A stretch of 45,562 bases of DNA from a bacterium (GTDB lineage Bacteria; SZUA-182; SZUA-191; JAJRXT01): contig JAJRUS010000064.1 of the NCBI GenBank assembly GCA_024277675.1, forward strand, positions 1 to 45,562. The letters are read 5' to 3'. Below the pieces are notes generated by a model that was given only the letters and a program-made list of their open reading frames with translations, was not told where the DNA came from and made no database searches. The translations under genes were made by a program, and so were the position numbers. Shown here in pieces: positions 27,566-36,948 of this stretch. Positions within the stretch are counted from its first letter, which is position 1. Each line of letters opens with the position of its first letter.

Positions 27566-29140
27566 CTACCCCTGTTTTTTGCGCTTTACTATCTTATAAA
27601 TCGGATCGAGCGAAACCAGCTCATATTCTGTCAACAATTTTTCTACATTATAATAGTATTTCATGTTATCGGGAATAAAATCGGCTAAATAAATAGGCCG
27701 GGTGCCGTAAAGTTTATCCACGTAAGGTTTTAACTCGTTGTTATCTTTAGGGTCGCCTGCATTTTGTACATATACCAGTTTAACATCAGGCCGCATTCCC
27801 AACACCCGTTGATAATATTCCAATACCACCGCCGGCGTAAAATCAGCGATGATAATGGCATTCGGTTCCAGCAAGCCCAGCACCCGCAGGGCATATTGCC
27901 TTGGGCCTTCATAACCGGCCTTGCTGGGGTTTAGAAAAAACTGCTCATTATTCCTATAGGGCAATGGCCGCGCCGGGGCTAATCTAATGCCCATTTTCTT
28001 AGATAATCCCGGGGTTATCTGGTAGGTTAGCACAGGAAACAGGCAGATAAAAGATAAAATCAATAAATAGGGCACGTACTCGGGGGTACGATTAGAAAAA
28101 TTTTCCTTTGCCCAGGCCAAAATAAAATTACTACCATAGCCGATCATAATGGAAAATATCAGGTAATCATGGATAAAGAAGGGGTAGTTGTATTGCAGGG
28201 AAGGCCCACTGATAAAGAAAATCGTATTGGCCGCCAGTAGTATAATGAAAAACCAGGCTAACCGCCGGTTATCCTTAATCAACTTAAAAAACCCTAACAG
28301 CCCGATAAAAAATCCCGAAACCGGAAATTGATAAAACAAGTATGCCAGATAAAATCCCACATTCTTAATTAAAGGTAATAAGGTGGCGCTGAACATATAT
28401 TCCTTATGTCCCCGGCCGGTAACAATATCTACGATCTCTGCCGATTTTTCCGGCATACTTAAAAACCAACGCAGCAGCAATCCCCAATACAGGGAACTTC
28501 CCAACAGAAAAACCGACAATATTATCAAAATCCTGCGCCAATTAAGTAAGCGCTTACCCCCATAAGCAACCATAAAATATAAACCGGCAAAGCCCGCCAG
28601 CCCAATTATCAAGTGGTGGCTCAGGGCCAGGCCGAATATGAAACATGCCCCATAAAGCCAGCGCCAGCGATTTATATCCTGCCTCCATTTAAGCAGCAGC
28701 CAGATAATAAGCGCCACAAAGAATCCATTTAAGGTATATACCTCGGTTATGGTTGCATGTAGCCAGAAGGCATGCGATAAACTTAAAGCCACCGCCGCAA
28801 TAGCTGCCGGGATACTGCTTTCAGTAATTATCTCTGTACTGAGATAAACCAGGGTCACCGCTAAAGCAGCAAAGAAGGCCGACATAAAATTAAGATTTAC
28901 CGCCAGCTCACCCGGCAACCAGGAGAATGCCCGTCCCAATAAGACATATAGCGGGTGGCCGTCGGCCGCCGGGTCCAGCAGTAAATTGTGTACCTTGAGG
29001 GCAAAGTCGGCGCTGTCCCCCCAGATAACACTCGGGGCCATAGTCATTAGATACAGTCCCAGGGTAACCAGAAACACGTATACGCCCCAATTCCGACCTG
29101 AGAGTAGCCCGGTTTGCGGGTTTGAATTATTCCGTCTCAT
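27566..29140 (-). CDS. DUF2723 multi-pass membrane protein, predicted GT-C glycosyltransferase
   Basis: A 524-residue integral membrane protein with about ten helices and a soluble C-terminal third. The N-terminal block TMAPSVIWGDSADFALKVH, with an acidic pair after the first helix, and DPAADGHPLYVLLGRAF are typical of DUF2723, a family with the look of GT-C glycosyltransferases that use polyprenyl-phosphate sugars. It would transfer a sugar outside the membrane. It is the last gene of the glycan locus, separated from the preceding methyltransferase gene by 131 bp carrying repeat copy B, and is followed by a strong terminator-like hairpin. An AGGAAC site precedes the ATG. Confidence 0.85.
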   Translation of the reverse strand: MRRNNSNPQTGLLSGRNWGVYVFLVTLGLYLMTMAPSVIWGDSADFALKVHNLLLDPAADGHPLYVLLGRAFSWLPGELAVNLNFMSAFFAALAVTLVYLSTEIITESSIPAAIAAVALSLSHAFWLHATITEVYTLNGFFVALIIWLLLKWRQDINRWRWLYGACFIFGLALSHHLIIGLAGFAGLYFMVAYGGKRLLNWRRILIILSVFLLGSSLYWGLLLRWFLSMPEKSAEIVDIVTGRGHKEYMFSATLLPLIKNVGFYLAYLFYQFPVSGFFIGLLGFFKLIKDNRRLAWFFIILLAANTIFFISGPSLQYNYPFFIHDYLIFSIMIGYGSNFILAWAKENFSNRTPEYVPYLLILSFICLFPVLTYQITPGLSKKMGIRLAPARPLPYRNNEQFFLNPSKAGYEGPRQYALRVLGLLEPNAIIIADFTPAVVLEYYQRVLGMRPDVKLVYVQNAGDPKDNNELKPYVDKLYGTRPIYLADFIPDNMKYYYNVEKLLTEYELVSLDPIYKIVKRKKQG

Positions 29141-29149
29141 GCTTTGTTC

Positions 29150-29253
29150 CTGTATAGGAAATTATATAGTCGTATCTGCCAAAACATAAGTTCCCGCTTC
29201 CGGCCAGAGGGTCATAGACCCGAGGACGGCAGGGAACGGTGTTAGCAATAACG
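29150..29253 (+). repeat. Interspersed structured repeat, copy B
   Basis: Head CTGTATAGGAAATTATAT identical to copy C over 18 bases, then an outer arm GTTCCC closing with GGGAAC, and an inner hairpin GGGTC-ATA-GACCC. It ends AGCAATAACG, matching AGTAATAACG in copy C. It lacks the TAATTAATCCAGCC tail. It sits between the methyltransferase and DUF2723 genes, pointing against them; its head abuts the DUF2723 ribosome binding site. Confidence 0.75.
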
Positions 29254-29271
29254 ATATCATTATAGTTGATT

Positions 29272-30054
29272 TCAGGCTGTGCCTGCCCTATCCCCTGACT
29301 GTAAGGCTACGTACACAATATGAGCCTGCTTTTTCCTGATTGATAAAGGCACCAGCCCCTCTGCATCAGCCCAGAGATTAATTCCCCAGAACAGCAAGCG
29401 TTGCAGCGGACTGCTGGTTGCGTTTTGCCGCTGGTCTTCAGATCTGGTGATGCCCGGCGGAAAGGGCGGCAGATCGATCCAGCCGGATTTTATGAGCTGA
29501 TCTGTAGTTTGTCCGGCCAGATTTTCCAGTTGAGCCAGCGAAACAGTGCTTAGACCGCTTAAGTCGGCATGGCTGGAATTAGCGGCATTGGGGGCAAAAA
29601 TAACCGTTTTTTTGGCGTGTTCAGAGGCTTGTGAAATAAATGCAAGCCGTTGTTTTTCCCCTAAACGCTGTAATACCTCGCAACAGAGCAGCAGGTCGAA
29701 CTCCTCGTTTAACTTCCAATTGCTGATATCATCAACCACTTGATAACGCAAGCGGTTTAGCGAAAGCAACCCCGTTTGTGATAATTTGTCATAAATATCG
29801 GCGAATTGTTGCAATTTCTCCGGCCGTTCATCCAGGAACAGGATTTCGGCTTCCCAGTCCTGGGCCAGCACCGCAAAATCCATACTGAAACCGTATTTTT
29901 CCGGCAGCCCGGCTACCAGTATACGGCGGGGTGGGGTCTGCCCTTTATGAATCTGGCGCAGCAAGCGGGCCTTAACATAATACTCATAGGCAGTGCCCGC
30001 ACCCTCTTCTTCAGCCATGGCTATCGGGTATAAATCATATATGCTGCGTTTCAT
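29272..30054 (-). CDS. Predicted SAM-dependent methyltransferase of the glycan locus
   Basis: A 260-residue protein with a methyltransferase-like Rossmann pattern. ILVAGLPEKYGFSMDFAVLA holds a weak version of the glycine loop, ILFLDERPEKLQQF the acidic strand end, YQVVDDIS the base-contacting acidic residue, and FDLLLCCEVLQRLGEKQR the motif-IV segment. The glycine-rich loop is degenerate compared with the neighbouring methyltransferases, so cofactor binding is likely but not certain. It follows the epimerase gene by 33 bases in the same orientation. The substrate is unknown, presumably a nucleotide sugar or lipid-linked glycan. Confidence 0.65.
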   Translation of the reverse strand: MKRSIYDLYPIAMAEEEGAGTAYEYYVKARLLRQIHKGQTPPRRILVAGLPEKYGFSMDFAVLAQDWEAEILFLDERPEKLQQFADIYDKLSQTGLLSLNRLRYQVVDDISNWKLNEEFDLLLCCEVLQRLGEKQRLAFISQASEHAKKTVIFAPNAANSSHADLSGLSTVSLAQLENLAGQTTDQLIKSGWIDLPPFPPGITRSEDQRQNATSSPLQRLLFWGINLWADAEGLVPLSIRKKQAHIVYVALQSGDRAGTA

Positions 30055-30087
30055 TTACGCATTACTCCATATAGAGGGTTTCAAGGT

Positions 30088-31065
30088 TTATAAATACCCT
30101 TGTTTTTTATACCAGGCGACGGTCAGCCTGACCCCCTGCTCGAAGCTGAATTGGGGTTTATAGCCCAGTTTAGCTCTGGCTTTTTTAATATCGAAGGCCC
30201 GGTTTTCGGTAAAAAACTTAAGCCGGCTACGGTTCAGCGGTGGTTCAAAGCCCAGGCACTTACCCAAAACCTCCAGTACCACCGCCCCGCTGTAGCCCAG
30301 CCAGTAAGGAACGCTAAATGGTTTTTTGACTTCAAGCGCCCGGGCAATGGTATAGGCCAGTTCCTTTACGGTTACCGGCTTTTCTCCACCGATAATAAAC
30401 ACCTCTCCCCATTGATCGTTAACCTCCAGGCAGCGCAGCAGGGCTTGAACCGCATCATCGATATAGGTTGGATGCAGCAGGGAACCGCCTTTGCCGAAAA
30501 TGACGAACATCCCCTTTTTTATGGCGGAAAATAAACCCAGCACATGGGTATCGCCGGGGCCGTAGACAAATTCAGGCCGCAGTATAATTACCGGCAAACC
30601 ATGCTGCTTATGATATTTGAGTATCAGCTTTTCAGCCTCAGCCTTGGTTTGCTCATAAATATTAGAAGGCGCATAGGGGCTGCGCTCATCAGCCGGCGGA
30701 TTGGTTATAGGCCCCTGCACCCCGGCGCTGCTGCAATGGATGAAGCGCTTTACTCCTACCTTATGAGCAACTTCCAATACATTCCGGGTGCCCTCATAAT
30801 GCAACTGCCTATATACCTGATCGGGAACTCCGGCCTCCCCCAGCTTGCCCGCCAGGTGGTAGATTACATCTATCCCGGAAAATAACCCCTTAAGGCTCTC
30901 CGGCCGGGTTATATCTGCCGCCAGCACTTCCACCTTGGGCTTATCCCACAGTCTGGCGGCTTCCTTGTTCCGGCTGAGCACTTTAATTTTATGTGAGTTT
31001 TTAGAGAGCTGCTTTATCAGACTACGGCCGATAAAACCGGTGCCCCCGGTTACCAATATATTCAT
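30088..31065 (-). CDS. NAD-dependent epimerase/dehydratase (extended SDR)
   Basis: A 325-residue extended short-chain dehydrogenase. The N-terminal NAD(P) motif is NILVTGGTGFIGRSLI, the acidic segment ADITRPESLKGLF follows, then YHLAGKLGEAG, and the active-site pair YxxxK reads YEQTK after CSSAGVQGP. LRPEFVYGPGD is a usual substrate-domain landmark. It probably makes or modifies a nucleotide sugar for the surrounding glycan locus. It starts two bases after the upstream glycosyltransferase stop, indicating one operon. Confidence 0.9.
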   Translation of the reverse strand: MNILVTGGTGFIGRSLIKQLSKNSHKIKVLSRNKEAARLWDKPKVEVLAADITRPESLKGLFSGIDVIYHLAGKLGEAGVPDQVYRQLHYEGTRNVLEVAHKVGVKRFIHCSSAGVQGPITNPPADERSPYAPSNIYEQTKAEAEKLILKYHKQHGLPVIILRPEFVYGPGDTHVLGLFSAIKKGMFVIFGKGGSLLHPTYIDDAVQALLRCLEVNDQWGEVFIIGGEKPVTVKELAYTIARALEVKKPFSVPYWLGYSGAVVLEVLGKCLGFEPPLNRSRLKFFTENRAFDIKKARAKLGYKPQFSFEQGVRLTVAWYKKQGYL

Positions 31066-31067
31066 AT

Positions 31068-32375
31068 TTAATCCAGTAGTTGATTAAAAGCTTGAGCCAA
31101 CTGCCCCGTTTGATGCTGACGGTTATATTTTTTCAGTGCAATTTCCGGCGCCGTTAACTCGCCCTTACAGAAAGCCCGGTAGCTATCCCATAGGGCCTGT
31201 TTAATTCCGGCTTTGTCCGTTGGATAAAACGCCTTTCCCGCCTTAAGAGAGCGCAACAGGTCTCTGGCGGCGCCATCCTCGGTTATCGCCAGAATGGTTT
31301 TTTTTATGGCCAGGTATTCATACAGTTTGCCCGGAATGGCATCCGGTGCATCATGGGTGGTCAGCAATAACAGTAATGAGGCGCTGCATAAAAGTTGGAT
31401 GTTTTGGTTATAGTTTACATAGCCCAAAAAGTCAAAGATATTGTTAAGCCCCAATTCTTCTACCAGCGCAATATATGTATGGTGCACCTTGCCGCTGAAG
31501 CTGATTTTAACCTGAGCCGCAAATTCAGGCTGTTCATCGCATAATTTTCTAACCGCATATATAAATGTTTGCGGATTACGGTCGGTATCCACCGTACCGG
31601 TATGAACTATTTTAAACGACTTTGGTTGCTCATTTAATTCAGGCGAAGACTGCTTGACCAGATCCTCCAGTTGCGGCTCAAAACCGTTGGGTATAAGTAG
31701 AAACTTCTCCTTATGTCGAGGATAACGCGCTACAAAGTGCCGGTAGCTGCCATCAGTATTTAAAATAACCCGGTCGGCGGCGTTGACGATTCTTTTCTCT
31801 ATCTGCTTACTAAACAGGCTGCATAACCTTGTCCGGTGTTCATGTTGATTCCTGCCGACCCACATGTCTTTAAAATCCAGCACCAGTTTTTTACCGGTAA
31901 GTCTCTTTAGCCAGTAAGCGACAATTAATACGGAAAACGGGGGAGCTACCGCAAAGATCAGCTTTATATCCGGCCGGGTTAGTAATTCCCGGCCCGCTTT
32001 CAGGGCGGCCGGCGCCCATAATATCTGCACATCGGGAACAAGCAGGCTGTCTCCCAGTTGTTGCACAGCCCTTAAAGCAGCGCTCTTTATTTTAGCTGGC
32101 CGCCCTGGATTCTGGTGAGAGTTTGAGGCAAGACCAGCCCCCATTTTGGCCCGGGGTTCCAGTGAAGCGGTTCTCAGCACTTCTATATCAGCCGGCATGG
32201 CCGATTCATGGGAGGAATCATCGGCCGCATGATCCTTATAATAATCCGGTTCAACCGTCAGCACCACCGGTTTAAAACCAAATGCGGGCAGAAACTTTAC
32301 AAAATTAACCACCCGGATGGAACAGCCATAAGCACAGGGAGGGTAATGGTATGAAAGTACAAGGACTTTATTCAT
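31068..32375 (-). CDS. GT4-type glycosyltransferase (GT-B fold)
   Basis: About 435 residues. The N-terminus MNKVLVLSYHYPPCAYG with the following RVVNFVKFLPAFGFKPVVLT is the family 4 opening. The C-terminal donor domain has FKIVHTGTVDTDRNPQTFI, FLGYVNYNQNIQLLCSASLLLL and GKLYEYLAIKKTILAI (E-x7-E-like region). The frame allows an ATG seven codons earlier (32396), but that lies only six bases after the carbamoyltransferase stop and adds residues not expected in the family. Donor and acceptor are unknown. Confidence 0.85.
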   Translation of the reverse strand: MNKVLVLSYHYPPCAYGCSIRVVNFVKFLPAFGFKPVVLTVEPDYYKDHAADDSSHESAMPADIEVLRTASLEPRAKMGAGLASNSHQNPGRPAKIKSAALRAVQQLGDSLLVPDVQILWAPAALKAGRELLTRPDIKLIFAVAPPFSVLIVAYWLKRLTGKKLVLDFKDMWVGRNQHEHRTRLCSLFSKQIEKRIVNAADRVILNTDGSYRHFVARYPRHKEKFLLIPNGFEPQLEDLVKQSSPELNEQPKSFKIVHTGTVDTDRNPQTFIYAVRKLCDEQPEFAAQVKISFSGKVHHTYIALVEELGLNNIFDFLGYVNYNQNIQLLCSASLLLLLTTHDAPDAIPGKLYEYLAIKKTILAITEDGAARDLLRSLKAGKAFYPTDKAGIKQALWDSYRAFCKGELTAPEIALKKYNRQHQTGQLAQAFNQLLD

Positions 32376-32402
32376 ATTATTATAGGGAAGGGGCATTGCC
32401 CC

Positions 32403-34079
32403 TCACTGCTTCAGTACCAGATAATCGCCGATTGCCAGATAATCCATGCCGCTTGAGTAGAAGCAGCCCACTGCATCCAGTGGCGAGCAGACAATGGGTT
32501 CATCCCGGACATTGAAAGAGGTGTTCAGCACTACCCCGATACCGGTAATCTTTTTAAGTTCGTTTATCATCTCCCAATAACGGGGGTTGGCCTTTTTATT
32601 TACGGTTTGAATGCGGGCGGTGCCGTCAAAGTGGGTTACCGCCGGGATTTTATCCCGGTACTCCGGTTTTACCGGGCAGACCGAGGTCATAAAGGGGCAA
32701 TCATATTTGGCTTCAAAGTAGACTTCTCTATCTTCCTCCAACACCGAAGGGGCGAAGGGACGAAACTCCTCCCGGCGCTTAACGTACTTATTAACCAAAT
32801 CCTTCATTTCCGCCCGTCGGGGGTCGGCTAAAATGCTGCGGTTGCCCAAGGCCCGGGGGCCAAACTCCATCTTCCCCTGGAACCAGCCCATTATATTCCC
32901 ATCAGCCAACAACCTGGCGGTCGTCCGGGCGATATTTTCCTCTTTGCGATATTTAACCTTGCAGGTATTAAGCGCCTGTTTAATCTCCTCGTTAGTGTAA
33001 CTAAGCCCCAAAGAGGCGCTGTCCATGACATAATCCCTGGGTTTTCCCAGGATTGAGTTATAAATATAGAGGGCGCTGCCGATACTGGTACCCGCATCAC
33101 CCACACAAGAGGGTATAAAAATATTTTTAAATGGCCCTTCTGACTCCAACCTGCCGTTAGCCACACTGTTATAGGCTACCCCACCGGTAAGGCAAAGGCT
33201 GTCGGCCCTGGTCATCCGGTATAACTGCCTGGCTAAATGCAACACCGCCTCCTCCAGTACTTTTTGCAGGCTGGAGGCAATGTTTTTGTGTTTTTGAGTA
33301 ATAGGGTCCCAGCGATCCCGTACCGGGCCGATTATATCTATCAGCCGCTTAGTGGGGCGACCGTCTAAATCCACATTACACAGCTTGGTATCGACCTTGA
33401 AACCCCCATCGGAGTTTAAGCTGATGAGCTTTTTAAACACGTCATAATATTCGGGTTCGCCATAGGAGGCCAATCCCATGACCTTGTATTCATCGAGTTC
33501 AGGGCGAAATCCCAGATGATAAGTCAGCCCGGAATACACCTTGCCCAATGAATGCTGAATACGCACTTGCTTTAAGGCCTCTATCTTACTGCCTTCACCG
33601 CGGGCAAACATGGTGGTCACCCCTTCCCCCCGGTTATCAATACTTAAAATAGCCGCCCGCTCAAATGGAGAGGCCAGAAAGGTACTTGCGCAATGACATA
33701 TATGGTGATCTAATACCAGCGGCTTTTTGCCGGTTAATTGTTTGATATACCATATATCGTGCAGGTGGGAAGTGAAAATATGCTCCATCTGCACCAAACT
33801 ATAAATACTGGCTGCCGGCCGGCGAAACATGCGCCCCATCCGCCACCGGGTTTCATCCAGAAAATAGCGCCACGGCCGCCAGGTATAGCCCACATAATCT
33901 ATATCCTTCCAACCTATACCCGCTAAAGCCAGAGCCTGCTGCATGGCCATTTTGGGACGTAGGCTGGAAAATTTGTAGCGGCTTAAGCGCTCTTCCTCAA
34001 TGGCAAACACCACCCTTCCATCCTTAAGCAGGCACACTGCCTGATCATGGGTGGTTGCATTTATTCCTAATATATACAC
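32403..34079 (-). CDS. Carbamoyltransferase, NodU/CmcH family
   Basis: A 558-residue O-carbamoyltransferase that uses carbamoyl phosphate and ATP to carbamoylate a hydroxyl, usually of a sugar. The N-terminal Kae1-like half starts YILGINATTHDQAVCLL with EEERLSRYKF, then DHHICHCASTFLASPF and SIDNRGEGVT; LCLTGGVAYNSVANG and PSCVGDAGTSIGSALY follow. The C-terminal YrdC-like half has FGPRALGNRSILADPR, FRPFAPSVLEE and VVLNTSFNVRDEPIVC. The start is a GTG at 34079 with a strong GTGGAGGAAAT site eight bases upstream. In this locus it would place a carbamoyl group on the exported glycan. Confidence 0.93.
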   Translation of the reverse strand: MYILGINATTHDQAVCLLKDGRVVFAIEEERLSRYKFSSLRPKMAMQQALALAGIGWKDIDYVGYTWRPWRYFLDETRWRMGRMFRRPAASIYSLVQMEHIFTSHLHDIWYIKQLTGKKPLVLDHHICHCASTFLASPFERAAILSIDNRGEGVTTMFARGEGSKIEALKQVRIQHSLGKVYSGLTYHLGFRPELDEYKVMGLASYGEPEYYDVFKKLISLNSDGGFKVDTKLCNVDLDGRPTKRLIDIIGPVRDRWDPITQKHKNIASSLQKVLEEAVLHLARQLYRMTRADSLCLTGGVAYNSVANGRLESEGPFKNIFIPSCVGDAGTSIGSALYIYNSILGKPRDYVMDSASLGLSYTNEEIKQALNTCKVKYRKEENIARTTARLLADGNIMGWFQGKMEFGPRALGNRSILADPRRAEMKDLVNKYVKRREEFRPFAPSVLEEDREVYFEAKYDCPFMTSVCPVKPEYRDKIPAVTHFDGTARIQTVNKKANPRYWEMINELKKITGIGVVLNTSFNVRDEPIVCSPLDAVGCFYSSGMDYLAIGDYLVLKQ

Positions 34080-34098
34080 CGTATTTCCTCCACACGAA

Positions 34099-35040
34099 TT
34101 AGTCGGATTTCCAGGGTTGATCTTTAAAATTAAGCGCTTCCCGGCCGAAACCCACTATCCAGTACAAAAGACCCACCGCGAATAAGGGAAACACCAACGG
34201 CTGTTTCCAGGCCAGTGATTTACGCCATTTTAACATAATATATGATGTACGGAAGAACTTCACCACCGGAAATACCGGCAAAAGTAACAAAGTTAACCAC
34301 GGTCGCCTGGCAAAATATGAACCGCGCTGATCGGTGCGCTTTAAAACCTGCATGGTACCCCGACCGATTTTATGCTGATGCTGCAAGAACCCGTTTAAGC
34401 TTGCCCGGTGATGATGATGCACATATATCTTTGGATCGAAGAGGATTTTAATTCCATCCTGGCACAACAGCCAGTGAAAATAAAGGTCTACATGGGCATA
34501 CAGGGTTTTAGCCATAAATTTGTATGTATCGAAAATCTCCCGCTTATAGGATACATTGCAGGTGGCTACATGCATTACTATTTCCGGGTTGGCCCGTGAG
34601 AGTAAATCGTTAAATTCAAGTATATAACCGGCCCAACTGACCGCCGTTTCCGGATTACCGTTTTCCACCGGCCCGCCTACCACGCCGATACCAGGTTCCT
34701 CATGCGCTTTTACCATACGGCTCAACCAATCCGGGGGGGTCACACAATCAGAATCCACCAGGCAGATGAGTTTTTCTCCTTTGGCCTGAGCGATACCGAT
34801 ATTTCTGGCCGAGCCATGATCGGTGCGCTGCTCGAAGTGAATCAGCTTAACGTGAGGGAATTTATCCCGGATAATCTGCGGGGTGGCATCCTCCGAGCTA
34901 TCCACCACAATTATCTCATACGGTTCGCAAATATCCTGTGCCGACAAGGCGTTAAGACACATCTCTATGGTAGTGCCGGCGTTATAGGCCGGGATGACTA
35001 TTGAAATATTCAGTTTTGTGGTTTCGGCTTGCTTGGTCAT
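34099..35040 (-). CDS. Family 2 glycosyltransferase, membrane-associated
   Basis: A 313-residue GT-A enzyme: NISIVIPAYNAGTTIEMCLN, EIIVVDSSEDATPQI, TDHGSARNIGIAQAKGEKL, the metal motif VDSDC, then VVGGPVENG and ATCNVSYKREIF. The C-terminal 70 residues contain two hydrophobic segments that would tether it to the membrane. It starts four bases after the asnB stop and ends 19 bases before the carbamoyltransferase start. Confidence 0.9.
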   Translation of the reverse strand: MTKQAETTKLNISIVIPAYNAGTTIEMCLNALSAQDICEPYEIIVVDSSEDATPQIIRDKFPHVKLIHFEQRTDHGSARNIGIAQAKGEKLICLVDSDCVTPPDWLSRMVKAHEEPGIGVVGGPVENGNPETAVSWAGYILEFNDLLSRANPEIVMHVATCNVSYKREIFDTYKFMAKTLYAHVDLYFHWLLCQDGIKILFDPKIYVHHHHRASLNGFLQHQHKIGRGTMQVLKRTDQRGSYFARRPWLTLLLLPVFPVVKFFRTSYIMLKWRKSLAWKQPLVFPLFAVGLLYWIVGFGREALNFKDQPWKSD

Positions 35041-35044
35041 CTTA

Positions 35045-36913
35045 TTATTGATCTATAAATATCCTGTGCCATAATTCCAACGCAATGAGTGAGAATATCT
35101 GGGCGCTCCAGTCTTCTTTGCCCTGGGATTGTTTGTGCAGTACTTTTTCTATGGCGTGCTGATTAAAATAGCCCCGCTGTCTGGTTTTTAAATCAAGTAA
35201 AACATCACGGGTCTGCTGATGTAAGTCTTTGGCAAACCAGGTTGAAACAGGCACCGGAAACCCTTTTTTGGGGCGATTTAAAATGACCGGCGGTACAATT
35301 TTGGCTACTGCTTGCTTTAAAATATATTTCTCCGTCCAACGCTTCAATTTGTAGCGTGAGGGAATACTAGCTGCAAACTCTACCAGCTTATGATCCAGAA
35401 ACGGTACCCGCAGCTCCATGGAGGTTGCCATAGTCATTTTGTCCGCCTTGAGCAACAGGTCATCCGGCAGCCAGACCTTGGTATCTACATACAGCATTTG
35501 GGACAGCGCATCCTTATCTTTAACCCGTTCATAATAAGGCATAAGCTCCTGCTGAACGCTGTATTGAGCGGCCAGTTTTTTTAAATCAGCCGAATATAAC
35601 CAGTCCTTCAAACTGTCGGTAACCTCAGCTTTTACTCCCAGATAGCGCTGGTCAAGCGGTAAGGGGAGCCAGTCGGTATATTTGACGTCCCGGCGGGAAG
35701 CAGCCATTTTTTTGAGCGCCGGATTAATAATTCCCTGCCTTAAGAAGCGGGGTATCAGGTTGTAACGTTCCATAACGCACATATGCTTATAAATGAGATA
35801 GCCGCCGAATAACTCATCGGAGCCTTCACCGGAAAGCATTACCGTAACATGCTTTCTGGCGAATTTTGACAAAAGATAAAGCGGAATAGCCGCCGCCTCC
35901 AACACCGGTTCATCCATGTAGCGGATGATCTTGGGAATAAGCTCAAAGAAATCTATGGATTCCAGATTCAATACATGATGTTCGGTTTGAAATTTCTGGG
36001 CCACTATATCGGCATATTTCAGTTCGCAGTCCTCGTGCTGCCGGTTATAGCCGACCGAGAAGGTACTCAAGGGTTTATAATCCCGCTGCCCCAGGATGCT
36101 GACCACGGCGCTGGAATCCAGCCCGCCGCTTAGGAACACCCCCAGAGGCACCTCGCTCATAAGCCGCATAGCTATACACTCATCGAGCAGTTCCAGCACC
36201 CTTTTGCTATAGTAGCTCTCCGGCTTCTCTTCCGGCTGAATATGGTCGAAATCCCAATACTGGTAGAGCTTGATCTCTCCCTTGCTGCAAGTAAGGCTGT
36301 GTCCGGGCAGCAATTTATAAATACCTTTAAACATGGTATTGGGCGCCGGCACATAACCCAGGCTCAGGTAGCTGTCCAGTACCCGTTGGTTTACTTCCGC
36401 CTTCACCCCCCACTTCAAGATAGCCTTTATCTCCGAAGCAAACACCACCGTATCTTTATCGAAGTAGTAATAAAGCGGTTTTATGCCCAGCCGGTCCCGT
36501 ACCAGAAAAAGGCGTTGTTTCATCTCATCCCAGACGGCAAAGGCGAACATGCCCCGCAGGTTATCTATGCAACTTGCCCCATATTCTTCATAGGCGTGGA
36601 CAATGGTTTCAGTATCACTTTTACTGCGAAACCGGTGGCCCTTACTTTCCAATTCCCGGCGCAGGTTCAGGTAATTGTATATTTCCCCATTGTAGGCAAT
36701 CCACACGGTTTTATCTTCATTGCAGATGGGCTGATGGCCGCTTTCTAAGTCAATAATGCTCAACCGCCGATGCCCCAGCCCGATATTTTGTTTCACATAA
36801 AAACCATCATCATCCGGCCCGCGATGGGCCATAGTGGCATTCATGGCCGCTATCTTAGCAGAATCCACCCTATGCGCTAAGTTATAATTAAATACGCCGC
36901 AAATTCCACACAT
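35045..36913 (-). CDS. asnB: Asparagine synthetase-type amidotransferase (glutamine-hydrolysing)
   Basis: A 622-residue class II amidotransferase. After removal of Met the Cys of MCGICGVF is the glutaminase nucleophile. HRGPDDDGFY and YNGEIYNYLNLRREL complete that domain. The ATP-pyrophosphatase loop is VFLSGGLDSSAVVSI, and the synthetase domain has LSGEGSDELFGGY, KADKMTMATSMELRVPFLD and KKGFPVP. It may make asparagine, but AsnB copies inside surface-polysaccharide loci often amidate a sugar carboxylate or peptide instead; context favours the latter without proving it. It is tightly linked to the following glycosyltransferase. Confidence 0.92.
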   Translation of the reverse strand: MCGICGVFNYNLAHRVDSAKIAAMNATMAHRGPDDDGFYVKQNIGLGHRRLSIIDLESGHQPICNEDKTVWIAYNGEIYNYLNLRRELESKGHRFRSKSDTETIVHAYEEYGASCIDNLRGMFAFAVWDEMKQRLFLVRDRLGIKPLYYYFDKDTVVFASEIKAILKWGVKAEVNQRVLDSYLSLGYVPAPNTMFKGIYKLLPGHSLTCSKGEIKLYQYWDFDHIQPEEKPESYYSKRVLELLDECIAMRLMSEVPLGVFLSGGLDSSAVVSILGQRDYKPLSTFSVGYNRQHEDCELKYADIVAQKFQTEHHVLNLESIDFFELIPKIIRYMDEPVLEAAAIPLYLLSKFARKHVTVMLSGEGSDELFGGYLIYKHMCVMERYNLIPRFLRQGIINPALKKMAASRRDVKYTDWLPLPLDQRYLGVKAEVTDSLKDWLYSADLKKLAAQYSVQQELMPYYERVKDKDALSQMLYVDTKVWLPDDLLLKADKMTMATSMELRVPFLDHKLVEFAASIPSRYKLKRWTEKYILKQAVAKIVPPVILNRPKKGFPVPVSTWFAKDLHQQTRDVLLDLKTRQRGYFNQHAIEKVLHKQSQGKEDWSAQIFSLIALELWHRIFIDQ

Positions 36914-36948
36914 ATTAGCTTATCAAGAATTTAAAATGGTTACGGGGT

